From Terramyces sp. JEL0728 (lineage: Eukaryota > Chytridiomycota > Chytridiomycetes > Rhizophydiales > Terramycetaceae), in NCBI GenBank assembly GCA_027603945.1, contig JADIIU010000045.1:37761-101760 (forward strand): a DNA stretch of 64,000 bases. The letters run 5' to 3'. Of this stretch, positions 1 to 11,272 are shown piece by piece. Position 1 is the stretch's first letter; every line of letters starts with the position of its first letter. Under the pieces are notes generated by a model that did not search any database, was not told where the DNA came from, and worked only from the letters and a program-made list of their open reading frames with translations. Both the position numbers and the translations under genes were made by a program.

Positions 1-2062
1 AAAGTGACTGAAGTGGTTGGGTCAACCATTTCGACCATAACTAGAGATTCGGCTTGAGCACTTAAGGCCTGCATACTGACAGATTCTAGGCAGCTGTTGG
101 GATCCAACGAGAGCACACGGACAGTATTGTCATCACACCCTATTGCCAAGAATCTAGCTCTTTGTCTCCCTTCTGGAATAGGCGACATTGCCATACAAGT
201 AACATTTGCATTCATTTCTTTACGATCTTGGAACTCATTAAGGTTTCCTGCATTATCCAGTTCAAAGTAGACAATTTCTCCATCGGATAATGCAATTGCC
301 ACTTGCTTATAGTTGCTTGATCCTTGAATAATGGTCTTGCCGGCTGGTGCTTTCCATTCACTGACACGACGGTCGGATCGGATGTGTCGGATACCCTTTG
401 GATATATTTGTACCAGTGCATCATCGCCCAACTGTCCAGCGCTAATTGTTGGTGTGGTGTCCAAAATGCCAGTGTCTTGAACTTCTTCAATGCTCTCACC
501 AATGCTAAGGACAAGCGTTGCATTAATAAAGGAAATAATAATAAAGGAATCATATTCATCTAATATTAGTCTGGAATACCTTCCACGGAACCTCTTACAG
601 TCCAAAGAGCCGTTGGGCTACCGGGAAGATCAGCAGTGGCTAGCTCAGACACTTCCAATCCATGTCGAAGGATTCTAAAGGAAGATCTAGCTCCTTTTCC
701 GCACAATGCGTAGATCTGGGGCGAATCATCACCAGTCAAATTCGCCACGGTTGCATCAATCAACGGAGAAAGAGAGTTTACTTCATCGACAAGAGCGAGG
801 TTGCGCAGTTTTCTCGGGGTAATCTCTGGCTGTGGTGAATTTTCATCAATCTCGATACTTTGGAATTCTGGCTGTTCTTCGTCGTCATCTCCCAAGTTTT
901 CAACTTGATATACTTGGTGGTTCCCAAATTCTGATGCCACAAACAAGAATCCTGACTTTAGCAAGTTCAATCCTGTTGATGGCGGCAAACTTTCGAAATA
1001 TTTCAATCTGATATTTGCAACCTGTCCAAATCCGCCATCTGCTCCAGTTATATAATCCATGGTCAATTTAAAGACATCTCCTAATTCAGTCTGCAAGAGA
1101 ATAAAGAAGCTCTTTTTCAATCTATGAACAGCGCTTGAAATAATAATTGTTTTTCTTTCTGGTGGCAATTCTCCGTTTGGATACGGAACTGGATCCAGAG
1201 GATTCTTTCGTTTTGGTATTGGAATTCTTACTGGTTGATAGTCTGGATGGAACCAAGAAATATATCCTTCCGAACAAACTAAAACACCTGAAGGGCCATC
1301 ATTTCCCCCGGGTACTGGGACTAAATAGTTTGATGTCCTATCGATCACTGCATTCCACTTTCTTCCAACATGATTCAAACCAAGATCTAATTCATGGAAT
1401 ATCAATTTCTAAAGTTAATAATCCACTGACCTGTTCAATATTTTCAAATGCTTTCCCAGTATGGTCAGTATCAGATTCGCCAAAATCAACCTCAATCGAA
1501 GCAAAAATAGGATTTTCAAAACCAACATCGATTGGTACTATATGTGCGCAGACTGTATGTGACTTGTGAGCTTCCAACGGTGACGAAATGGTTAGTTTTG
1601 AATTTGCATCTCTGTTTAATACATATACAAATTTCTGTTTTTCCATTGCGCCTGTGTTAAATAGCATGTACCAATCATTATCGCACGACCCTTAGGATCA
1701 GATGCAAGGTACTGTCCAGGAACTGCTCTACGACACCCACTCTTCCCAAATGTCTCTTGATGTAATTTGTTGAATCTTCCATCAGCATACTCCAACACTA
1801 CTATCCTTCCAGAATCAGATCCGATAACGATAAAGTCTTTAGACGACCCGGTTAATCTGAATGGTTGAATGGACCTGATTATTCCAAATACCTGTGAACT
1901 AGCAACTGTTTGCAGTGATCCAGTGGTGGTATCAATATGTAGCAGTTCAATGGCAGTATTCCGAGCGACCAGGATTTCTTGGCGTTTTGTACCTGTAAAA
2001 TTACCCACACATGAGGCTGTAATTGCACTGGTTGACTGCAGTGTGAGATTGTAGAAATGCAT
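1..2062 (-). CDS. RSE1: RSE1/SF3B3-like U2 snRNP subunit, 3' end beyond window
   Basis: Encodes the first ~666 residues of the SF3b beta-propeller scaffold (SF3B3, about 1,200 aa in animals), which acts in the nuclear U2 snRNP at branch-site recognition. The N-terminus starts MHFYNLTLQ, and blocks such as FGKSGCRR, ELDLGLNH, VPGGNDGPSGVL, ASEFGNHQVYQ and HGLEVSELA match the SF3B3 family rather than DDB1 or CPSF160. The coding sequence joins across three introns at 1652-1671 (20 nt), 1409-1430 (22 nt) and 560-579 (20 nt), each restoring family-conserved sequence. The last visible exon is open to base 1, so the C-terminal propeller lies outside. A spliceosome gene carrying ultrashort introns itself shows that a canonical U2 machinery handles them. 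Start chosen as the first ATG matching the family N-terminus. Confidence 0.95.
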
Positions 2063-2703
2063 ATGTTTTTTGGATCTGCCAAATTTTTTTCTCTTTGAAA
2101 TTCAGGGATAGGTAATTAATCCAGGATGTATCCATGGAATTCGAGCGTAGTTGCTGGTCTGCTTTAAAAGACGTTCAGTCTCTAGTGCATAGCTAATGTT
2201 TTTTGTGCAGTTAAAATGGGATTTGACCAATCTTGCACAATCTTAACTCGCGGATAATAGTTATCAGGGTTTGTAATATACTATTGACATTGTCATTGGT
2301 AGCCGTCAATCACATTGCAAATAGCTGTCAACCACATTGCAAAATATCTCCAATGAACGATTGCCCAATATACATTGCAATAATTGATTACCCTGAATAA
2401 TACTAAGGAAACCCAAAATGCTCAAAGTACTTTCAATTTTGTCATGCTGATTTGGTTCGAGCCCAGTCAAGCCCAGTCGTTGAATTCATCTTTACAAAAT
2501 TAAAACAGACAGCATGGACACAAGTATACAAATCGACGAGCGCCTGATAAAAGAGCTCACAATAATAACAGGTTAAATATACTAACAAGAGAAATTCCTC
2601 CAAAGCCAAATTGGTACTACTTGCTAAAATACGGATTCCTAAGTATTCTCATTGTATGGAATGTAATCATTTGCACATTGCGTATATATAAATAAATTGT
2701 ATA
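2063..2703. other. Intergenic spacer, no gene seen
   Basis: About 640 bp between the divergent start of the RSE1-like gene and the stop of the first TMEM135-like gene. I see no frame with family similarity on either strand. It contains a two-copy 22-bp direct repeat (2301-2344). It must hold the promoter of the RSE1-like gene and the terminator of the TMEM135-like gene. Confidence 0.6.
2301..2344. repeat. Two-copy 22-bp direct repeat
   Basis: Two adjacent 22-bp units (2301-2322 and 2323-2344) differ at about three positions and share the core CACATTGCAAA. A further ACATTGCAA occurs near 2371. The copies sit in the upstream region of the RSE1-like gene, so they could be regulatory, but that is only inferred from position. 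Confidence 0.55.
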
Positions 2704-4062
2704 TTAGTAGGTTCCCAGTATTGCTTTCATCATTTTATAGAGCATGGACGAAATATGCCATGGTTCTTTTTGGTACAATGACATGATGACACTCCAGGAA
2801 ATACAGCTGGCCAAAACATCAAGATGGGGAATGTAAATGATGGTTCCTTTGGCTACCAGCATTCGGTACAGTGAGTGCACAGCTTTGGGCAAGCAGTACA
2901 TTGCCAATTCCGCTCTCTTTGGCTTTTGTTCGAGCAGAATGGAAAGACCGCTGAAAGCACCTAGAAAGTAAAAGAAATACTTTGGGCTAGTGGTTGGGAG
3001 TGCGCTGCTCAAGAGGCACATGCAGTATTGGAAAACTGCTGCGTAGGATGAGATAAATACTCCGGAAAAGAATACCGATCGGAATATCTGGGTGAAATAT
3101 TTGACTGGGCTATGTTAGTGTGATTTACTTGAGGACAAAGTGCTTGGTTTTCAATACCAGCAGCGGAACAATGTTTAAAGTAAAGTATACTGGGGTCATT
3201 TGCTTGTATATAGCCAGCCATTTGAGCGACGCACATTCAGCACAGCTATCAACATTTGGATGGTAGATACAGCACGGTAAACTAGGCATCCGACCCCTGT
3301 ATTCTACGATACGATCCTGCAGTTTTGTAATGTTTGTGCTGGTTGCCTTGAGCAACTGCATTGTTTTTAGCATTGAATCATCTGCGCTATACTCCGGATT
3401 GGCAAGGTTACGTAAATGCAGTGATTGCGCTAAAAGGAATTCCTTTGGCACTTTGGCCGTCCGGATAATAAACGCATAATATTCCTTGGGCAACGTTGAT
3501 GGTCGAAAGGCCGAAGCGTAAAGCAACTGGGCACATGCCAAACAAAATAGAAGCGTGTCGCCATGAGGCACGGTAGGGATGTTTCTTTGCTTTAGAGCGT
3601 TCTTTCCGGCTTGCATAGATCGCATAAAGAACTGCTGAGTATATCCGATTCGATTAGGCCGAGTTTCGCATAGAATTGCGAATCCTGCCAAGAAACCTGC
3701 AATGGCTCCCTGCCTTTTAGTATGGCGACCTTCAACAAAAGCAAGAGTGTTTGATACTAGTTTCCAGATCAACGAGAAGGAACCTATCCTGAATTAGCAA
3801 GCCTTACATTGATCCGAATCTAGTGGGTTCTGCGCCAAATGAGTCTCTAAAACATTGGATTAATGTTGCTCTGAGTTAATCTAGAGTACTTTTTGCGATA
3901 CAGTTTGTTGAGCGACAAGAGAAACGTAATCCCTCCTCTAATCAAGAATGAAAAGAGGAAAGCTCTTGAACTGCCTTTCAGTGCGTGTATGAGGATCTGA
4001 CCGAGTGATTTCCATTTAGGTAGAGTGACAGACTTCTTCTCGTCGACTTTGTTTCCACTCAT
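2704..4062 (-). CDS. TMEM135-like membrane protein, copy 1
   Basis: A 433-aa multi-pass protein of the TMEM135 family (Tim17-like fold), linked in animals to mitochondrial dynamics and peroxisomal or lipid traffic. Visible family marks are the Gly/Ala-rich segment GAIAGFLAGFAILCE, the QFFMRSMQAGKNAL stretch, the Cys/His motif CCIYHPNVDSC and a C-terminal block EQKPKRAELAMYCLPKA. Exons join across three 19-nt introns: 3871-3889, 3789-3807 and 3110-3128. The start is MSGNKVDEKK, aligned with the paralogue through the shared LPKWKSL. It lies 67 bp downstream of copy 2 on the same strand, a clear tandem duplicate. The middle intron (3789-3807) is absent from copy 2. Confidence 0.85.
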
Positions 4063-4129
4063 GAAGAAAAATCAATTTACACCGATTTGGCATATTAAAA
4101 CGTGTGTAACACAGACACCTGATGTTTAT

Positions 4130-5566
4130 TTAGTAAGTGCCGACAAGAGCCCTCAATATCTTGTACAGGATTGAGGAGATTTGGTGAGGCTCTTTCTGGT
4201 ACAGCGACATGATCACACTCCATGAAATACAGCTGCCTAAAATATCCAAATGCGGGACGTGGATAATCCTTCCTTTATCAATCAAGATTTCGTACAATGA
4301 CTGGATCGCTTTAGGCAGACAGTACATTGCCAACTCGGCTCTTTTTGGTTTCTGTTCGAGGAGGATGGTAAACCCGCTGATTGCCCCCATCGCATATACG
4401 AGATACTTTGGATTGGTGGACGGGAATAGGTTGCAAAATAGACACATTCCGGCTTGGAAGGATGAAATATACGAAGCAATAAATGTGCCTGAAAAAAGTA
4501 CCGATTGGAAACTCTGCGAAAGGTATTTAGATGGGCTACAGTTAAAAAGAATTACTTTTGCAAAAAGTGCTTGGTTTTCAATACAAGTACAGGGACAATG
4601 TTCAAAGATAAATACACTGGCGTCATTTGCATGAATACTTGGTACCACTTTTTTGCAGAACAGCTGATACAGCTATCTTCTTTGGGATGATAAATGAGAC
4701 AGGGAATTCCAGGCATCTTTCCATTGAATTTAGTAAGGTAATCCTGCAACCTCTGCATATTTCCTTTTGTAGCGCCAAGCTCCTTCATGGTTTTAGTGAA
4801 CGTATCTCCAACATTATATTCGCCAATAGATTCAAGCTTCCTGATATGTGCAGCCTGGGTGACTAGAGATTGTTTAGGGACTCGCGCTGTTTTGATCATG
4901 AACGAGTAGTATTCCTTTGGAAGTGTAAGGGGACGAAATGCGTATGAATATAATATTTGGGCACACGCGAAGCTGAATAGGAGAGTATCTCCGTGTGGGA
5001 CTGTTGGGAACTTGCGCTGCTTTAGAGCATTCTTTCCTGCCTGCATAGATCGCATAAAGAACTGTTGAGTATATCCAATCCTGTTTTCTTTAGTTTCACA
5101 CAATATTGCAAGTCCAGCCAAGAAGCCTGCAATAGCGCCTTGTCGCTTGGTGTGTTTGCCTTCGATATAGGCTAAACTATTAGACACTGTTTTCCATATG
5201 AAGGAAAATAGTCCAATCATTGATCCAAATCTAGTTGCTTCACCTCCAAATGCTTCTTTGGTGGCATCGAATAGGGACTTTCTGGGTTAATCAAAAATAC
5301 TTGTTTTTGAATACTTTAAGCAGCAGCAACAGGAATTTTACTCCACCACGAATGAGAAAGGAAACTGCGAAAACTCTGCCACTACTTTTAACTGAATGGA
5401 GCAGTATTTCACTCAATGACTTCCATTTTGGAAGTTGGACAGGCTGTATTTCTTTCCTTTCTTTCATCTTGGTAAGTGCAATATTGTCCGCCCGCAATTT
5501 GAAGCCCCATGATTGAGTTACTTTGGTCCAATCTTCAATAGGATCTGCTTCAGAGAAAGTCACCAT
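4130..5566 (-). CDS. TMEM135-like membrane protein, copy 2
   Basis: A 465-aa paralogue of the neighbouring gene with the same order of features: basic N-terminus, LPKWKSLSEILLHS, GAIAGFLAGLAILCE, QFFMRSMQAGKNALKQR, CLIYHPKEDSC and EQKPKRAELAMYCLPKA. Two introns: 5282-5300 (19 nt) and 4536-4555 (20 nt). The sequence around FGSMIG is uninterrupted, whereas copy 1 carries a 19-nt intron there. The ATG at 5566 gives MVTFSEADPIED, an N-terminal extension of about 30 residues relative to copy 1. Membrane location (mitochondrion or peroxisome) is inferred from the family, not from a visible signal. Confidence 0.85.
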
Positions 5567-5637
5567 CAAGATTACTCATTCGCAATTCTTAAACACAAAA
5601 CTCCGTAAAGTTCCTTTTATTTTCATTGTTTACAAGA

Positions 5638-6045
5638 TTAAGCAGTTCCAAGACTTATTTCGTCTTTGATTGATCCCCAGTTGCCCTTCCCAGAGCCAGA
5701 TTTCTTCATTCTGCATCTAGGATCTGTGTGAACTTGCTTTTGCGGTCTGTTCGACTCTTGCTTTGGTTCCACAGCCAAATCAGGATTTAGAGTGATTGAG
5801 CTTTGTTTTCTGCCAGGAAGCATCATGATGTCTGCGTAGGCTTTATTCACTGGGTTTCTCTTTGCTTCCACTTCAGGGTTTTCAACCAGAGTTTCGGCTG
5901 ATATTTCCTTGTTTATCTGTATCTTGGAGACTTTCTTGGAAGGTTGCATGATAAAGTGATTGTTTGAGTTGTACATTTCGAATTGATGATTTTGAGGTTT
6001 GTTTGGCCTTTTATATGGCTTGCATGAAATTGACGGATGACTCAT
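5638..6045 (-). CDS. Small basic protein with Stf2-like C-terminal motif
   Basis: A single-exon, 135-aa, Lys/Asn/Gln-rich hydrophilic protein with no membrane segment. Near the C-terminus it carries KKSGSGKGNWGS followed by KDEISLG, which resembles the GSGKGNWGKPGDE signature of the fungal Stf2/Tfs1-type small hydrophilin family (ATPase-stabilising or desiccation-related in yeast). The rest shows no similarity I recognise. The start is the first ATG of the frame (MSHPSISCK). The function is suggested only by this short motif. Confidence 0.6.
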   Translation of the reverse strand: MSHPSISCKPYKRPNKPQNHQFEMYNSNNHFIMQPSKKVSKIQINKEISAETLVENPEVEAKRNPVNKAYADIMMLPGRKQSSITLNPDLAVEPKQESNRPQKQVHTDPRCRMKKSGSGKGNWGSIKDEISLGTA

Positions 6046-6751
6046 GATCTCGAGTCATATTGACACAATAATGCCAGAGAATTCTACACCAATGAAATTG
6101 CGGCATCAAGACAATTGTTGCGGGTGCGCATTGTACTTTATTAAGGAATCTCCACCGTTACTGTGGAATCTTTATTATAACCTTAGGAAAGAGGCGCAAA
6201 CTGCTGGTACCAGACATATTGCATGAAAATGCTACTATCTTGGTAGATAAGGCGTGTTTGGTGAATCAACAGACTGGAGATTGGAATACCAATAAAGTTG
6301 TATAATGGAACTGGCTATTCACGGCCAGAAAGTTGGCATAGCCATAAAGTACGAGGTTACTCGACATTCATAACCATGAATAATTGGCGATTCAATTACA
6401 ACACCAGATGTAACGGTGGATACAAGATTGACCCATAAAATGCAATCCGGTAATGGCGGGTTACTCAGCTTGATTAATGTCAACGACAGTGGTTCGCCAA
6501 GAGAAATAATACTTCAAGTGCAACTGAACCTCGCATAAATGAGAGGGGTCCGTCCCATTGACTTGTATAAAGGGATTACGTGCATCAACTATCATCCAGG
6601 CTATTTGGTCTGGGACATTTCTCTGCTTTGCTAACGAAAGGCTGGCCAAAATATTCGAGGCTGGACACAGGGGGTGCGAGCTATCCCCCCGAAATACGTG
6701 TGTGAATCACCAAAGAAAATATAAAAAGCAGCGATTTGAATTCTCTGATCA
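6046..6751. other. Unresolved stretch with short coding-like frames
   Basis: About 700 bp without a convincing gene. On the + strand a frame from about 6071 reads MPENSTPMKLRHQDNCC and runs to 6226. Another frame is protein-like from about 6399 to 6733 but has stops at two places. On the - strand an open frame covers 6461-6649. I could not join any of these with 19-23-nt introns into a protein I recognise. It may be a decayed gene or an unrecognised small gene. Confidence 0.3.
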
Positions 6752-7036
6752 ATGAAATCATCTCCAATCGCAATCCCAGCCAAAAGAGGACAAGACGAGT
6801 CAATCAATGAATGTATATACCACTCTAGAATCTCTCCCCTAGCAATGCAGGACGAGTTAGACTTTTTTATGGACGATGATATATTTAAGCTGCAAATTGA
6901 AGATGCGCTGCACTGTACAAACAAGACTAAACAGGAGCGGTTTAACCAAGACTTAAAACTATGGGAAGAGGCAATGAAGCGGGACGATGCCGTAAACCAT
7001 TTAACCCAAGTTTTTGAATCCGCCCTAATCATGTAA
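6752..7036 (+). CDS. Hypothetical small acidic protein (94 aa)
   Basis: A single-exon frame of 94 codons beginning MKSSPIAIPAKRG. The central part is acidic and helical in character (DELDFFMDDDIF, then LKLWEEAMKRDD). No signal peptide or membrane segment is seen. It is followed immediately by an AATAAA-type sequence near 7041, consistent with a real 3' end. It is convergent with HUS1, 45 bp away. I do not recognise the family; an upstream exon is possible. Confidence 0.45.
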   Translation: MKSSPIAIPAKRGQDESINECIYHSRISPLAMQDELDFFMDDDIFKLQIEDALHCTNKTKQERFNQDLKLWEEAMKRDDAVNHLTQVFESALIM

Positions 7037-7081
7037 TGTGTAAATAAATTGAAAATATTTTACAATGGTTTTATAATATTT

Positions 7082-7968
7082 CTAGTCGTATTTGCAGGGC
7101 AAGTAGTAACAAAGTTCAATTGCTGGGTCTGACGAATGTAGGATATGATCCAATGTAATCGTAAGCACAATCCCTTGCTGCTCCATGATATTGCACACAA
7201 TTTTGTTTGGGTTTATCTGGTAGCATTGAATAAACTTTATAAAATCTCCAATATCGACTTTTACATGTGCACTATTCTGTGTAGCATCCTGGTAAATCTG
7301 CATGTCCTTATATTTTGAACAGACTGATAGCATTTCCGTTTGGATTTCAAATTCCAACACACCATTCGTAGTCGCACTTATCGTTAGCGTATTCGCAAGG
7401 TTCTTCATCTTTTCGATTAGTTTCTTTAAGACAATGATTGGTGGGAATTGTAACGAGAGTGTCGGATCTGGCATTTCTGGTTCGCCTAAATCTACAGCTG
7501 ATGACGGAGGAATTACTTTAACTGGAATCTAAATTATGCGCAGCTTACATCTTGGACAAGCTGCAAATGCTTTCCTGTCCTACTCTGATTTGTGATAGTT
7601 AAGCTTAGATATGGCAATTCTCGTCTAGTAAGCTTCATTGTAACAGATATGCTCGACTGCGCTGATTTCAATGCTTTAACAAAATGCTCTCCGCACAGCT
7701 GAATAAAAATCATGTTTTGATGCAGACTTTTAATTTGGTACTCTTCAAACAATCCATGCTGGGTGAATACTTGTTTACCACTGATAAATTTGCCCATACT
7801 TTGATCCTTGAATTTACAGAGTTGTTTAGTACGATTACAGACAGCTGAGTTTCACTAAAGCACAGTACCCATTGCTTGTCAAGTTTCTCCAAACTAGAAC
7901 TTAATTCTGTGTTAACAGCAAGTACTAAATAACAAGTCTGGCTGTGAGATGATTGCTCCCAATTTCAT
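7082..7968 (-). CDS. HUS1: HUS1, 9-1-1 checkpoint clamp subunit
   Basis: A 275-aa HUS1 orthologue (280 aa in human). HUS1 forms the PCNA-like 9-1-1 clamp with RAD1 and RAD9 at damaged DNA in the nucleus. Family landmarks: MKLGAI N-terminus, FIQLCGEHFVKALKSAQ, LPYLSLTI, QDIPVKVIP, VDIGDFIKFIQ and NPNKIVCNI. The frame requires three introns: 7907-7925 (19 nt), 7759-7778 (20 nt) and 7529-7548 (20 nt); with them removed the length is exactly 276 codons. The intron at 7529-7548 rejoins the conserved QDIPVKV junction. The start is the ATG giving the family-like MKL opening. Confidence 0.92.
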
Positions 7969-8010
7969 TTGTCCGAACTTTTTCAGACTGCAGAAAAATA
8001 TATTAAAAAA

Positions 8011-8869
8011 TTACACTTCAAACACTGGCTCCGGTTGGTCTTGTGAATTTGCATTAGTCTTTGCAACACCAACGTCAACTAACCGAAGCTTGGAGTGCGT
8101 GTACGACGGTTGTAGCTTGTGCTTTCTTTCACCTAGATAATTACGATGCATGATTAGCAGCAAAGTGACGCCGTAGAAGAGTAGCAATGCGGATAATACG
8201 CCAAACAAGAATCCAATCATTGGTCCCCAGGATATTCCCTTTTGATTTCCATTTATCGAGTACAAAAAGGAATACGGCCTTTGTTAGCAGTAATTACCAT
8301 CCCATGCTGGTTGTTTGATTAACAAGAATAAGTGAAAATGAGTATACTATGACAATCGACCACGGAAAACACATGTATACAATAGGAAAATCTGAAGTTG
8401 TGAGGTATAAATCAAATACTGGGAGCAAAAGGTTAAACACATGCGAAATGGATCCTTCAGCTATATCCGCAGCGCTATCATTACTAAACAATTGTCCAGC
8501 GATTAAACTCCAGAATATGACTGTTACTAACCACGACTGGGTGAGCGTATTCGCAAAGAAACACATGAATGCCTCGTTCCAAAACCGGGATAATTCACTG
8601 TTATTCATCGCCATGTAACTCTGATATGTCGCTATAGCAAAAAAGATGAAATTCAGTACCCAGTTGAAGTGTGTATAAAACCAAAAGTAATATAATCCTT
8701 GTTGCGATAGCATTGTAACTGTCCAGATGAAACAGAATACCGTAAGTATGAATCTGATTATGAATATTGTTTTTGGTTTTAGGAAATAGCTGTGCGGTGG
8801 GGGAGGCATTAGAAGTGGGCCGTCGTATTCTTCGTCCATTGTTAAACGCGTCTGTCGTGGAAACCCCAT
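8011..8869 (-). CDS. AIG1/FAR-17a-like multi-pass membrane protein, copy A
   Basis: A 279-aa protein with about six hydrophobic segments. It shares with the next two genes a THFNW motif after the second segment, a SHVFNLLLPVFD motif in the fourth, and WPYSFL then WGPMIGF near the last. In AIG1/ADTRP proteins a membrane Thr and a His are the hydrolase residues; the Thr of THFNW and the His of SHVFN are the likely equivalents, but assignment to AIG1/FAR-17a versus the related Rolling-stone family is tentative. One 19-nt intron (8279-8297) rejoins GWPYSFL. The N-terminal cytoplasmic part is proline-rich. First of three same-strand tandem copies. Confidence 0.6.
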
Positions 8870-8957
8870 TTGACCCGATTTTAATACAACTGTGAATGCA
8901 ATCTGGAAAAAGGAATTGTATAATTTACTATATTCAAATAATATAGGAATGGATAAG

Positions 8958-9686
8958 TTATACTAGGGTAGCTCCGCCATCAGCCGAATTCACTCTCTTT
9001 GCAATAGAGTTTCTTGCCTTTATCAGTAGCATTGAGAATGCATGGAACAAGAATAACATCAAAAGCACACCGCACTGAAAACCTAGCAATGGCCCCCATC
9101 TGAATCCAGAATTTACCCCGCCGTTAAGAGTATCCAAGAATGAATACGGCCAATCCATGCCCATAATATGCGTTATTAATAGCATGATAAAGTACAAGAC
9201 GCTAACAACGTACACGTACAGGACATGTATAAATCTAGCTGAAAGAGTACACAAGAAGAGTTCAAGTAATGGGAATGCTAGGTTGAGTACATGCGAAGTC
9301 GCCCCAGTAAACCTATCCACAGTCTGTATTCCTGATCCAAAAACAAGCGATTTTGCAAGTAAAGCCCAGAATACTATCGACACTAACCAAGAGAGCGGCT
9401 GGATAACACAAAATAGTGTATGGTGTGCTTTAGCCAGATATGAATTAATTTGTACGTTTTTCAACCTTGCATAAGATTTCAATAGTGATAGTGTGAAATA
9501 AACGATGTTGACTATCCAGTTCCAGTGAGTCAAGTAATAAAAGTACGATGCTCCTTCCATTGCGAGATTCCAAATAGAGTAACCATAGATAAATACAACA
9601 ATGGCTAGATGAATGATGAAGTTTGTCTTGGCAGTTGCAAAGTACGAATGCGGTTCATTTTTTTCAGCATCGAGAGTTTCTTTCAT
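8958..9686 (-). CDS. AIG1/FAR-17a-like multi-pass membrane protein, copy B
   Basis: A single-exon, 242-aa paralogue with the same layout: NEPHSYF opening, first hydrophobic segment, THWNWIVNIVYF, QPLSWLVSIVFWALL, SHVLNLAFPLLELF, MDWPYSFLDTLNGG and WGPLLGFQ. The position corresponding to the intron of copy A is uninterrupted. Function as for copy A: a membrane lipid hydrolase is a family-based guess. The flanking spacers (88 bp on the copy A side, 296 bp on the copy C side) are enough for separate promoters. Confidence 0.6.
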   Translation of the reverse strand: MKETLDAEKNEPHSYFATAKTNFIIHLAIVVFIYGYSIWNLAMEGASYFYYLTHWNWIVNIVYFTLSLLKSYARLKNVQINSYLAKAHHTLFCVIQPLSWLVSIVFWALLAKSLVFGSGIQTVDRFTGATSHVLNLAFPLLELFLCTLSARFIHVLYVYVVSVLYFIMLLITHIMGMDWPYSFLDTLNGGVNSGFRWGPLLGFQCGVLLMLFLFHAFSMLLIKARNSIAKRVNSADGGATLV

Positions 9687-9982
9687 AGTTGTGAAATTTG
9701 AGCCGCTATTTGCTCTATTTAAGTCTTGTCGGCAGATCGAGTGGGGCTCGCATCTGTTTCAGTTGGTTTCACAAATCTTAAATTGCACTATAAAAAAATT
9801 GTACCAGAAACAAAAATTACAGCAAGTATTTCCTTTGATTGTTTCAACCTTGAACTATGAATTAATCAACGACCCATCGAATTTGTTCTTTAATTGGCTG
9901 TTTCATATCAAATTAAAGATTGTCGAACGCTTTTGTCTAGATTTGGGGTCATTCAATAACCATAAGAATTACGAATATATTA

Positions 9983-10740
9983 TTAAACGGTAGCGGTTGA
10001 AGAGGTGGACGACTCTTTTTCAATTCTGGCCAATCTTTTGTTTCCACGATTATTACGAACTCTAATAAAAAGAAGAGTGACTGCCAGGAATATAGCGAGA
10101 AATACAAACATTCCTGCCAAGAACCCAAGCATTGGCCCCCAACTTATACCAGCTGGCCCACCGTTCAAATCATCCAAGAAAGGATAGGGCCAATCTGCCC
10201 CAGTAGCCGCATGGATAATAATAATGCCAGCTGAATAGATGGTCAACCCCAAGCAAGATATCCACAAGTGAACAAACGATAAATCAGTGGTGCTAATAGC
10301 AACTTCTACCAATGGAAAGATTAAGTTGAGGGTGTGAGAGATAATGCATGTGTTCCTGTCAAACGCATTCGTATTGTGAAATACCATGCCAGGCGACAAT
10401 AAAGCCCAAAAGACGACACTAACTAGCCATGAAACCGGTTGAATCAAGGCAAAGAATCCAAACAAAGCTTTTTGTAACAAAGGCCCAACTTGCTGTCCGT
10501 TATAAACCAAGTAAGATTTATACAACGCAAAGGTAAAGTAAATAGTGTTAATGATCCAGTTCCAGTCTACCATTAGTAACAATTACTAGTAAGAAAGTAA
10601 AAGTAGAATGCGCCGTAAACAATGATATTCAGAGCATCGTATGTGTACAAGAATAAAACCATAAAAATATGGATTTTAAGCACGTTCAAGTTGGATAGAA
10701 AGTAGGAGTGATTTTCTTTCTCTGGTTTTGTCTTTTCCAT
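9983..10740 (-). CDS. AIG1/FAR-17a-like multi-pass membrane protein, copy C
   Basis: A 245-aa third paralogue. Exon 1 encodes MEKTKPEKENHSYF and the first membrane segment; a 20-nt intron at 10568-10587 separates it from the rest and restores TNWNWIINTIYF. Other landmarks: QPVSWLVSVVFWALL, SHTLNLIFPLVEV, ADWPYPFLDDLNGG and WGPMLGF. The position that is His in THFNW/THWNW of copies A and B is Asn here, while the preceding Thr and the SHTLN His are kept. The intron lies at a different site from that of copy A. Confidence 0.6.
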
Positions 10741-11272
10741 ATAAAAATTCAACCACGCTTTTCCTGTTTAAAACTGTGGCTCATAGATAGTGATCTTGGT
10801 TCGGGACTTGGTTTGAGATATTAATATATTTGCAAAGCTGAAACTGCGACTGCGTTAATTATTCTGACAAAATCACGGACTAGACAGTAAACCAAGGTTT
10901 CGGTTTTGTGCCAGAATTGCTTTGAACCTGGGTTTCTACTGATTGCAAATACCAATCCAGTCACTAGACCAATCTGTTTCGGCCATCATACAATGTAAGC
11001 GGAAAAAATGGTCAGTATTTTGACATACCAATTGGGGTTTGAAAATAAATTACTGGTGTCTATTTATCGGCGTTAGTATTATCTGCTGACTTGAACAGCC
11101 AGAGTATTCTGTAGCTGCTACTCAATATTCTCACTGTGCTTAACTGTCGACGATTCTCAAGGTGAATCAAGCTCAACTGGCAGTCTACTGATTAAACCAC
11201 TCCAACCTGCCGATTTAACCACTCCAACCTGCTGATTTAAACTATTCCAGATAAATGGGAAATTAAATATAT
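10741..11272. other. Intergenic spacer with a short tandem repeat
   Basis: About 530 bp between the start of AIG1-like copy C and the stop of the BOLA3-like gene. I see no coding frame worth calling. It holds the upstream region of copy C and a three-unit tandem repeat at 11187-11250. Confidence 0.6.
11187..11250. repeat. Three-unit ~22-bp tandem repeat
   Basis: Three successive units of 21-22 bp share the pattern TG-C-GATTTAA followed by CCACTCCAACC; the third unit is degenerate (ACTATTCCAG). It ends about 22 bp before the BOLA3 stop codon, so it lies in its 3' flank. No function is evident. Confidence 0.65.
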
